Origin: Spirochaetaceae bacterium
GTDB taxonomy: Bacteria > Spirochaetota > Spirochaetia > SZUA-6 > Fen-1364
Length of the DNA stretch: 5,174 nt
Reading direction: 5' to 3'
Assembly: GCA_003154555.1 (NCBI GenBank)
Contig: PMDT01000070.1
Coordinates: 1 to 5,174 of the forward strand
The notes beneath the pieces were generated by a model. It searched no databases. It saw nothing but the letters and a program-made list of their open reading frames with translations, and was not told the DNA's origin. Below are positions 1 to 5,174 of this stretch, piece after piece. Made by a program: the position numbers and the translations under genes. Numbering within the stretch: the first letter of the stretch is position 1; each line of letters begins with the position of its first letter.

Positions 1-1215
1 ATCATCCGCATGGAGTTCCGGCTCACCGCGGCGAACAAGGTGTTCATCGTCCTCACCATCCTCGGCCCGTTTCTCATCGCGGCGGTCACGATCCTTCCCA
101 GCCTCATCACGATGTCGGGCGGTGCCATGGGTGCCCCGATGACGAAAATCGCCCTGCTGGGCGCCGACCCCCGCTTCGTCCAGGAGATATCCCCCGCCTT
201 TACGCAGTCGCGCATTGAAGTCAGCGCCGCAGAGGGAACGCCGGAGCAGATGGATGCCGAAGTGCTCGCCGGCGCCTATGACGGCTACCTCATCGTGCCG
301 ACCGGGCTCTCCGACGTCACACGCCTTGAATACGTATCCAAGAACGCCGCGGACTTTCGCGTCGTGGGGATCCTCCAGGGGGTGATCGGCCAGGCGATCG
401 TCGCGCAGAGGCTCGTGAAGGCGGGCATTCCCGCCTCCCAGGTCTCCACCCTCACGCAGTCGCCGGCGTTCCAGACGCGGCAGCTCACGCAGAGCGGCGA
501 GAAGAAGAACTCCGATTTCCTCACCGTCCTCATGACAGGGCTGATGCTCGCCATGCTCCTCTATATGACCGTGCTCCTGTACGGCCAGGTCATCGGACGC
601 TCGGTGCTCACGGAGAAAACGAACAAGACCGTGGAGATCATGCTGTCATCGGTGGGGCCGATGCAGCTCCTGTTCGGCAAGATCCTCGGAAAGGCGCTGG
701 CGAGCCTGCTGCAATACGGCATCTGGGTGAGCATCAGCGCCGTCGTCCTGAAGCTGATCGGACCGCGCCTTGGCGTCTCCATCGGTTTCGGGCTGTCGAT
801 CGGCGCGCTGGGCTATCTCGTCGTGTTCTTTCTGCTGGCCTTTTTTCTCTACTGCTCCCTCTATGCGGCCCTGGGGGCAGCCTCGGAGGACGAACAGCAT
901 CTCGGGCAGCTCGCGTGGCCCGTCATCATCTTTCTCGTCATTCCCGTGGTCATGATCTCGGCGATCATCTCCAATCCGCAGGCGCCCTTCATCGTCGGGC
1001 TTTCCCTCTTTCCGCTCACCGCTCCCATCGTCATGTTCCTCCGCATCCTGGTCGGTGCCGCACGGCCCGTGGAGATCCTGGTCTCCATCGGCCTGATCCT
1101 CCTGACGACGGCGGCGGTGATCTGGCTCTCCGCGAAGATCTTCCGCGTGGGAATTCTCATGACCGGAAAGCGCTTCAAGTTCGGCGAGGTGCTGCGGTTG
1201 GCGCGCTACAAATAG
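1..1215 (+). CDS. ABC-2 type (NatB-like) transporter permease, 5' end cut by window edge
   Basis: This is probably the membrane subunit of an ABC exporter of the NatB/ABC-2 family, acting in the inner membrane with a separate ATPase; the substrate is unknown. The frame is open from base 1. The first ATG, at 10, falls inside the family's usual N-terminal motif (EFRLTAANK just before the first membrane helix), so the true start is probably a short distance left of the window. Counting from that ATG (401 residues), helix 1 lies at about 11-33. A soluble extracytoplasmic domain follows at about 40-165, then six hydrophobic segments near 170-195, 228-250, 260-290, 302-320, 326-348 and 354-377. The hallmark EKTNKTVEIMLSSV..QLLFGKILGKA, at about 202-229 after helix 2, matches the cytoplasmic coupling segment of this family. 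The basic tail ends at TAG 1213-1215. The ATPase partner is not in the window and would be expected upstream. Family call is firm; NatB itself (Na+ export) is only the best-known relative. Confidence 0.88.
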   Translation: MIRMEFRLTAANKVFIVLTILGPFLIAAVTILPSLITMSGGAMGAPMTKIALLGADPRFVQEISPAFTQSRIEVSAAEGTPEQMDAEVLAGAYDGYLIVPTGLSDVTRLEYVSKNAADFRVVGILQGVIGQAIVAQRLVKAGIPASQVSTLTQSPAFQTRQLTQSGEKKNSDFLTVLMTGLMLAMLLYMTVLLYGQVIGRSVLTEKTNKTVEIMLSSVGPMQLLFGKILGKALASLLQYGIWVSISAVVLKLIGPRLGVSIGFGLSIGALGYLVVFFLLAFFLYCSLYAALGAASEDEQHLGQLAWPVIIFLVIPVVMISAIISNPQAPFIVGLSLFPLTAPIVMFLRILVGAARPVEILVSIGLILLTTAAVIWLSAKIFRVGILMTGKRFKFGEVLRLARYK

Positions 1216-1222
1216 AAGAACC

Positions 1223-1251
1223 GCGACGCATCCGTTTTTTAGACATATACT
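1223..1251 (+). promoter_or_regulatory. candidate sigma70-like promoter for the FecR-domain gene
   Basis: The sequence shows TATACT at 1246-1251 (five of six bases of the TATAAT consensus). Exactly 17 bases upstream lies GCGACG at 1223-1228, a poor -35 that keeps only the central GAC. The AT-rich patch 1235-1251 stands out from its GC-rich surroundings. Start of transcription would be near A1258, giving a leader of about 59 bases before the ATG at 1317. This would let the secreted-protein gene be expressed independently of the permease gene. The weak -35 means it may need an activator or another sigma factor, or may be chance. Confidence 0.4.
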
Positions 1252-1280
1252 CTCCACAGGGGTGTTGAATTCCGTAGACT

Positions 1281-1298
1281 GCCCCGAAAGCCCGGGGC
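1281..1298 (+). other. GC-rich hairpin in the leader of the FecR-domain gene
   Basis: GCCCCG at 1281-1286 is the exact reverse complement of CGGGGC at 1293-1298, giving a 6-bp all-GC stem with a 6-base AAAGCC loop. It ends 6 bases before the Shine-Dalgarno. No T-run follows, so an intrinsic terminator for the permease gene is unlikely. A role in mRNA stability or in holding the ribosome site open is possible but not shown. Confidence 0.4.
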
Positions 1299-1304
1299 AT
1301 GACG

Positions 1305-1309
1305 AGGAG
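1305..1309 (+). promoter_or_regulatory. Shine-Dalgarno AGGAG, decides the start at 1317
   Basis: AGGAG lies 7 bases upstream of ATG 1317, the ideal spacing. An in-frame ATG at 1299 would lengthen the protein by six residues. It sits before this ribosome site, has no comparable site of its own, and directly abuts the leader hairpin. The 1317 start also puts the basic residues directly at the head of the signal peptide. Confidence 0.75.
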
Positions 1310-1316
1310 TGGAGAA

Positions 1317-3302
1317 ATGAAAAACGATCGCGCGCGCGGCATTCTGAAAGCTCGTTTCCTGGCGAGCGTCGCCCTCTTCATGGCGGCGGCGCTTTCCACA
1401 TGGGCGGACCCGCCGGCACAGGTCGGCAGGCTGAGCTACGTGAGCGGCGTCGTATCCTTCCGCCCCGGAAGTGTCGACGAGTGGACGCCGGCGACCTTGA
1501 ATTATCCCCTGACCGCCGGGGATCACCTCTGGACGGACGCGAACGCCCGCGCCGAAGTGCACGTACTGGCCGCGGCATTCCGGCTCAATAACGCCACGGA
1601 GTTTTCCTTTGTGAGCCTTGACGACCAGACCGTCCAGGTCGCGGTCGAAAGCGGGTCGATCACCGTCGACCTGCGCAGTTTCGATCAGGGCACGGCATTC
1701 GAGATCGACACGCCGAACGCAACGGTGTCGCTCGCAGCGGCGGGAAGCTACCGGGTGGACGTCGCGCCCACGGGGGAAACGACTGTCACCACGTGGGACG
1801 GCGATGCAGAGGTGACGGCGGCCGACGATACCTACAACGTGTCCGCGGGTCAGACCTCGGCCATCGCAGGCCTCGACTCCGTCATATATTACGTCGCCTC
1901 TGTCTCGCAGACGGATGAATGGGATGCCTGGAGCGCAGGCAGGGATCGACGGGAAGCCCAATTCGCCTCGAATCCGTATGTCTCCCCGGACATGATCGGC
2001 GCGGAGGATCTATTCGACGGCGGGACGTGGACGGTCGCTGCAGGCTATGGGACCGTCTGGGCTCCTTCGAACGTCCCCGCAGGGTGGGCTCCGTATCGCT
2101 TCGGGCATTGGACATGGGTCCAGCCGTGGGGATGGACGTGGATCGATGACCAGCCATGGGGCTTCGCACCTTTCCATTACGGTCGATGGGCATATGTGAA
2201 CGCACGGTGGGTATGGATCCCGGGAGCGGTTGCGGCGCGCCCCGTGTATGCGCCGGCTCTTGTCGTGTTCGTCGGCGGTGAGGGATGGACGCCATCAGCC
2301 GGAGAAGGAATTGGGTGGTTCCCGCTGGGACCCGGTGAGGTCTATGTCCCGCCGTACCAGGTGAGCACCTCCTACGTGCAGCGGATCAATGTCATGTCCG
2401 TGCCGGATATCAACGTGCAGATCATCCAGCGCTACAACCCTGACACGGTCATCTACGCCAACCGCGCCGCTCCCCGGGCAATGACCTGGGTGCCGCGCGA
2501 CGTCTTTGTCCAATCCCGCCCCGCGGGTGGGGCGGCGCTCCAGGTGACACAGGCGGAAGCGGCCCGTGCTCCGGTCATGGGAATGACCGCGAATGTCGCT
2601 CCCCAGCGGGAGAGCATCATCGTACGGCCGCCGGCTGTGCGGAACCCGGTTGCCCAGCCGCCGCAGGATGTACAGGGTCGCCGGGTCTATTCACGCATCG
2701 CCCCGCCGCCGGACCCGGTGCCCTTCGAGCAGCAGCAGACGGTCCTTTCGGCAAACCCCGGCCGGCCGCTCGATCCTGAAGCGTTCGCTCGCCTGCAGAA
2801 GCAGCAGCCCGCTCCGCCTGTCGTCAACGTTGCGCCGCCCGTCCGGCCGGGAAACCAGCCTGCCGACAACAACCGCGTCAGGCCTGGCGCCGACAATGGC
2901 ACGCGTCCTGGCGCGGACAGCACGCCTCGGCCGGGTGCCGACAACAGCGCGAACAGCGCCGTGCCCGGCAGGGGCGCTCCCGCAAACGGCGCGAATGCAG
3001 ATCGAGGCAACACCAGCGCCGCCGCGCTCATCGCGACGCTCAAGACACAGAGCCTTCCGCAGGCGGATCGACAGCTCGCTGCCGCCCGGAATGTTGCCGG
3101 CATTCGCCTGGACCTGAATGCCCTTTCGGCGCAGATTGCAGCGGCGCGCGCAAACCTCGCGCGTGCGGAAAGGCTGCTTGCCGACGGCAATCAGAGCCAG
3201 GCGCTGCAGACTGCCACGGCGGTGCAGAGACAGGTGAACGACATCCTGCGCCAGCTGACGGATGCCCAGCAGGCCGCGGGAAAGAGTCCCGCGCGGCAGT
3301 AA
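1317..3302 (+). CDS. secreted FecR-domain, DUF6600-like Trp-rich protein with Pro-rich linker and helical tail
   Basis: Exported protein of unknown function, 661 residues from ATG 1317. Residues 1-31 form a signal peptide: basic KNDRARGILKAR, a hydrophobic stretch SVALFMAAAL, and a likely cut after STWA. Residues about 36-182 resemble a FecR beta domain (GRLSYVSGVVSFRPG, later FEIDTPNATVSLAAAGSYRVDV). Residues about 238-334 are Trp-rich, with 14 Trp in 97 residues (core GHWTWVQPWGWTWIDDQPWG, then GFAPFHYGRWAYV), as in DUF6600 proteins. Residues 430-570 are Pro-rich and disordered-looking, with three RPGAD repeats. The tail, about 568-655, is Ala/Gln-rich and looks helical, perhaps coiled coil. 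I see no cysteine in the whole protein. Classical FecR regulators are about half this length, with a cytoplasmic N-terminus and one membrane helix. Those parts are absent here and no sigma factor or TonB receptor gene is adjacent, so a FecI/FecR signalling role is unlikely. A periplasmic or surface structural role, possibly binding wall or polymer, is inference. Confidence 0.85.
   Translation: MKNDRARGILKARFLASVALFMAAALSTWADPPAQVGRLSYVSGVVSFRPGSVDEWTPATLNYPLTAGDHLWTDANARAEVHVLAAAFRLNNATEFSFVSLDDQTVQVAVESGSITVDLRSFDQGTAFEIDTPNATVSLAAAGSYRVDVAPTGETTVTTWDGDAEVTAADDTYNVSAGQTSAIAGLDSVIYYVASVSQTDEWDAWSAGRDRREAQFASNPYVSPDMIGAEDLFDGGTWTVAAGYGTVWAPSNVPAGWAPYRFGHWTWVQPWGWTWIDDQPWGFAPFHYGRWAYVNARWVWIPGAVAARPVYAPALVVFVGGEGWTPSAGEGIGWFPLGPGEVYVPPYQVSTSYVQRINVMSVPDINVQIIQRYNPDTVIYANRAAPRAMTWVPRDVFVQSRPAGGAALQVTQAEAARAPVMGMTANVAPQRESIIVRPPAVRNPVAQPPQDVQGRRVYSRIAPPPDPVPFEQQQTVLSANPGRPLDPEAFARLQKQQPAPPVVNVAPPVRPGNQPADNNRVRPGADNGTRPGADSTPRPGADNSANSAVPGRGAPANGANADRGNTSAAALIATLKTQSLPQADRQLAAARNVAGIRLDLNALSAQIAAARANLARAERLLADGNQSQALQTATAVQRQVNDILRQLTDAQQAAGKSPARQ
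2880..2951 (+). repeat. three in-frame 24-base repeats encoding RPGAD units
   Basis: Three consecutive 8-residue units (RPGADNGT, RPGADSTP, RPGADNSA) occupy residues 522-545 of the FecR-domain protein. RPGAD is invariant, but its codons differ between copies: AGG-CCT-GGC-GCC, CGT-CCT-GGC-GCG and CGG-CCG-GGT-GCC. Protein-level identity with drifted codons suggests an old duplication kept by selection on the peptide rather than recent slippage. It lies in the flexible linker between the Trp-rich region and the helical tail. Confidence 0.85.
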
Positions 3303-3315
3303 ACAGGAACCTTTG

Positions 3316-3340
3316 CATCGGCGGCTACTTGCCGCCGATG
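3316..3340. terminator. perfect 10-bp hairpin between convergent genes, possible bidirectional terminator
   Basis: CATCGGCGGC at 3316-3325 is the exact reverse complement of GCCGCCGATG at 3331-3340, with a 5-base loop TACTT. On the plus strand the stem starts 14 bases after the stop of the FecR-domain gene. On the minus strand it is formed by the last pyk codons (Ile-Gly-Gly), the loop carries Lys and part of the TAG stop, and the second arm follows. Neither side has a clear U-tract (ATTCCC on one side, CAAAGG on the other), so it is not a textbook intrinsic terminator. Its position between two converging genes still favours 3'-end formation or 3'-end protection of both messages. Confidence 0.6.
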
Positions 3341-5091
3341 ATTCCCTCGTAGATGACATTCTCATCGCCGTGCAATGTCACGGTAAATCCGTCCTCCAGC
3401 TGCGTCATGGCTCCGGGGACGCTTCCAATGGCCGCCACGTCAGGCGTCATGCTGAGAATCTGCTCGGGGCTGAGGTACGAGGATTCCTCCAGGACGATGC
3501 CGCTCAATCCCTTGAGAAGCGGCAGGAAGTCGGGTGTCAGAAATCGCGTGACGAGGATCTCCGTGCCATCGTGCTTCAGACGCAGCTCTGCGTCCAGTGA
3601 GTCCAGCGCGCGTACGATCCTGCCCGACCGATAGCCGCCGAAGCCCCGTTCGCCCTTGGCCAGCACCGTGCCGATGAAATGCACCTTGATGGTATTAAGC
3701 ATTGCGGGCGAGTGCAGCGGAACGCCGGCGATGATGACGACCTTTTCATGTGTTCTCACGAGCCCTTTCGCGAGGGCCGCGGCGAGCGCGTTGTTCTGCA
3801 TCATGTCGGAATTGTCGGCCAGGTCGCAGCGCAGCGGCTGGACTCCCCAGTACAGCAGGAGCCTCCGCATGACCGATTCCGATGGCGTCACCGCGATGAT
3901 CGGCTGCACGGGCCGGTACTTGCTGATCATGCGCGGCGTGTTGCCATGCAGCGTGGGCGTGATGATCGCCGATGCGCGGATCTCACGCGCCACCAGGAAC
4001 GCGCTGCGGATGACGGCCTGCGCCATGTCCTCGCCGATGTCGTCGAGCCGGAAAAAGCGCCGCACGCGCGATTCGTATTCCGGCGAGCCTTCCACCGTCC
4101 CCGCGATCGACGCCATGACCTGCACCGCCTCCAGCGGGTACTTCCCGCTCGCCGTTTCCCCCGACAACATGACCGCGTCCGTGCCGTCGAAGATGGCATT
4201 CGCCACGTCGGTGGTTTCCGCCCTCGTGGGACGCGGGTTGTGGATCATGGAATCGAGCATCTGCGTGGCGGTGATGACGGCCTTGTTCTGGTCGTGGCAC
4301 TTGAGGATGATCCGCTTCTGCACGAGCGGGACCTGCTCCGTCGGGATCTGCACGCCGAGGTCACCCCGCGCGATCATCACGCCGTCGGAGACCCGGATGA
4401 TGCCGTCGATGTTGGTGACGCCCTCCTGGTCCTCGATCTTTGCAATGATGTGCATGCGGGAATCCGCGGCGCGCAGGATCTGGCGGATCTCCAGGATATC
4501 CGCCGGTTTGCGCACGAAGGAGGCGGCCACGAAATCCATGTCCTCCCGCACCGCGAAGTGCAGGTTCTCGACGTCCTTCTCCGTCACCGCCGGCAGCCGG
4601 CTCGTGATGCCGATGACGTTCACGTTCTTGTGGGAGCTCATGAAACCGCCAGCCCGGACCACGCAGATGACCGCCTTGCCGTCCACCCGCCGGACCTCCA
4701 GGTCGATCAAGCCGTCCGCGATGAGGATGTGCTGGCCGGCCGCCGCCTGCTCGGGCAGATCCTTGTAGCTGATGCTGATACTCTGCGGGGTACAAGGGGA
4801 GTCGTCGACGACGACGCGCACGTCGCTCCCCGGGAGCACATCGATCGTTCCTGCACCCTCCACGGTGCCCGTGCGGATCTCGGGACCCTTGATGTCGATG
4901 AGGAGCGCCACGGAAATTCCTGTCGCGGCGCTGGCTTCGCGGACTTTTTTGATCATGGCCGAATGATAGTCGTAGGTTCCATGGGCCATATTGAACCGGG
5001 CGACATTCATGCCTGCCCCGATCAGCTTTGCAAGCATTCCAACGTCCTCGGTGGCAGGCCCGAGCGTGCACACAATCTTCGTTTTGCGCAT
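3325..5091 (-). CDS. pyk: pyruvate kinase with C-terminal PEP-utilizer-like extra domain
   Basis: Pyruvate kinase (EC 2.7.1.40) converts phosphoenolpyruvate and ADP to pyruvate and ATP, the last step of glycolysis, in the cytosol. The 588-residue length fits the long Bacillus/Geobacillus form. N-terminal MRKTKIVCTLGPAT is typical and fixes the start; in-frame TGA is met at 5122-5124. Visible sites: Arg32, Asn34 and His37 of the NxxH motif; Asp66 and Lys68 with GPEIRTG (69-75); a B domain at about 75-168; LPAVTEKD (166-173); catalytic Lys218 and metal ligand Glu220 (IIAKIE); metal ligand Asp244 (ARGDLG); Thr276 (ATQML); and NPRPTRAE (285-292). The regulatory C domain spans about 340-472. The extra domain, about 473-588, follows GTVLAKG and ends near GENVIYEG-like sequence. 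Oddities: Ala36 replaces the usual K+-ligand Ser, His382 sits in the effector phosphate loop (TLHGNT), and the TSH motif is missing in the extra domain. No Shine-Dalgarno is seen. It converges on the FecR-domain gene, 22 bases apart. Confidence 0.96.
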   Translation of the reverse strand: MRKTKIVCTLGPATEDVGMLAKLIGAGMNVARFNMAHGTYDYHSAMIKKVREASAATGISVALLIDIKGPEIRTGTVEGAGTIDVLPGSDVRVVVDDSPCTPQSISISYKDLPEQAAAGQHILIADGLIDLEVRRVDGKAVICVVRAGGFMSSHKNVNVIGITSRLPAVTEKDVENLHFAVREDMDFVAASFVRKPADILEIRQILRAADSRMHIIAKIEDQEGVTNIDGIIRVSDGVMIARGDLGVQIPTEQVPLVQKRIILKCHDQNKAVITATQMLDSMIHNPRPTRAETTDVANAIFDGTDAVMLSGETASGKYPLEAVQVMASIAGTVEGSPEYESRVRRFFRLDDIGEDMAQAVIRSAFLVAREIRASAIITPTLHGNTPRMISKYRPVQPIIAVTPSESVMRRLLLYWGVQPLRCDLADNSDMMQNNALAAALAKGLVRTHEKVVIIAGVPLHSPAMLNTIKVHFIGTVLAKGERGFGGYRSGRIVRALDSLDAELRLKHDGTEILVTRFLTPDFLPLLKGLSGIVLEESSYLSPEQILSMTPDVAAIGSVPGAMTQLEDGFTVTLHGDENVIYEGIIGGK

Positions 5092-5096
5092 GGCGC

Positions 5097-5125
5097 ATAG
5101 TAGGAGCCCCGGTTCAAGCGGTCAA
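5097..5125 (-). promoter_or_regulatory. candidate sigma70 promoter for pyk, placed for a leaderless message
   Basis: On the minus strand TTGACC (5125-5120; five of six bases of TTGACA) is followed after exactly 17 bases by TACTAT (5102-5097; four of six bases of TATAAT). The -10 ends only five bases before the pyk ATG at 5091. Transcription would therefore begin at or within a base of the A of the start codon. This agrees with the lack of any Shine-Dalgarno in front of pyk. A second promoter farther upstream, beyond the window, is not excluded. Confidence 0.5.
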
Positions 5126-5128
5126 GCG
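5113..5128. repeat. tandem 8-base direct repeat over the pyk -35 region
   Basis: TTCAAGCG (5113-5120) and GTCAAGCG (5121-5128) are adjacent and share seven of eight bases. On the minus strand they read CGCTTGAC-CGCTTGAA. The first copy in transcription order overlaps the -35 hexamer and the second covers the upstream part of the spacer. This could be a pair of regulator half-sites, but two copies of 8 bases may be chance. Confidence 0.35.
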
Positions 5129-5167
5129 TAGCACGCTACTGCGTCGCGCAGGGCGGCAGCCGGCTGC
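5128..5167. repeat. cluster of three short inverted repeats upstream of pyk
   Basis: Three perfect dyads follow one another in 40 bases: GTAGC/GCTAC (5128-5132 with 5135-5139, 2-base gap), CTGCG/CGCAG (5139-5143 with 5147-5151, 3-base gap), and the 12-base palindrome GCAGCCGGCTGC (5156-5167). A further palindrome, GCTGCGCAGC (5163-5172), overlaps the last. They lie upstream of the candidate pyk -35. They may be operator sites, or the tail hairpins of a gene entering from the right. No T-run accompanies them and GC-rich sequence produces such dyads easily. Confidence 0.35.
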
Positions 5168-5174
5168 GCAGCAG

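Noticed and set aside
1194..1240. Possible intrinsic terminator of the permease gene (GCGGTT 1194-1199 with AACCGC 1219-1224, T6 at 1235-1240)
   Set aside because: The stem is only 6 bp with a 19-base loop, and the T-run starts 10 bases after the stem, too far for a standard terminator.
646..1257. 203-codon minus-strand frame inside the permease gene
   Set aside because: The product is a highly charged Asp/His/Glu/Arg string, the mirror of hydrophobic membrane-helix codons.
1251..1315. TCTCCAC (1251-1257) exactly complementary to GTGGAGA (1309-1315), a possible ribosome-site lock
   Set aside because: The candidate transcription start is near 1258, so the upstream arm would not be in the message. 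A 7-base match in a GC-rich leader is weak on its own.
1299..1316. ATG 1299 as the start of the FecR-domain protein
   Set aside because: It lacks an upstream ribosome site, whereas ATG 1317 has AGGAG at 7 bases and yields a standard signal peptide.
1239..1961. 240-codon minus-strand frame over the 5' part of the FecR-domain gene
   Set aside because: It covers the signal peptide and FecR domain of the real gene and the product shows no coherent domain.
2691..3365. 224-codon minus-strand frame over the 3' part of the FecR-domain gene
   Set aside because: It is the complement of the Pro/Ala-rich linker and tail, has Arg/Gly-rich low-complexity content, and runs into the pyk 3' end.
3656..4768. 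370-codon open frame on the plus strand within pyk
   Set aside because: Second antisense shadow of the same gene; Ser/Met/Arg-rich composition without domains and overlapping another shadow frame.
4361..5098. Alternative ATG at 5098 on the minus strand, 7 bases upstream of the pyk ATG
   Set aside because: It is in a different frame, giving a low-complexity Arg/Gly/His product. The residues expected for pyruvate kinase start exactly at 5091.
3679..5100. 473-codon open frame on the plus strand, antisense to pyruvate kinase
   Set aside because: The minus-strand product is an unmistakable pyruvate kinase. The antisense product is rich in His, Arg and Asp with no recognisable motif, as expected from the complement of a GC-rich gene.

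Overview
This is a GC-rich bacterial window, with codon third positions dominated by G and C. It holds three protein genes packed end to end: a membrane permease cut by the left edge, a large secreted FecR/DUF6600-type protein, and, on the opposite strand, a pyruvate kinase. No RNA genes, insertion sequences, phage genes or CRISPR arrays are visible. The taxon cannot be fixed from three genes. FecR-fold proteins with a Trp-rich DUF6600-like middle are, from general knowledge, familiar in high-GC Gram-negative-type bacteria such as Acidobacteriota and Proteobacteria, so that kind of host is my guess (inference).

Layout. Positions 1-1215 (+) encode an ABC-2/NatB-type permease whose first codons lie outside the window. 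A 101-base gap (1216-1316) carries a candidate sigma70-like promoter, a GC-rich hairpin and a good Shine-Dalgarno. Positions 1317-3302 (+) encode the secreted FecR-domain protein: signal peptide, FecR beta domain, Trp-rich region, Pro-rich linker with three 8-residue RPGAD repeats, and a helical Ala/Gln-rich tail. Only 22 bases separate it from the convergent pyruvate kinase gene (3325-5091, -). A perfect 10-bp hairpin sits across that junction and takes in the kinase stop codon. The last 83 bases (5092-5174) are non-coding as far as can be seen. They hold a candidate pyk promoter and a run of small direct and inverted repeats.

How the genes relate. The permease most likely works with an ATP-binding subunit encoded just to the left. 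The FecR-type gene has its own promoter and start signals and need not share a function with the permease. Pyruvate kinase is a housekeeping glycolytic enzyme on the other strand and probably an independent unit. I see no clear multi-gene novel system. The points most worth a second look are the apparent leaderless architecture of pyk (promoter -10 five bases from the ATG, no Shine-Dalgarno), unusual residues at the K+ site, effector loop and C-terminal extra domain of the kinase, the stop-codon hairpin shared by the convergent genes, and the orphan FecR/DUF6600 protein.
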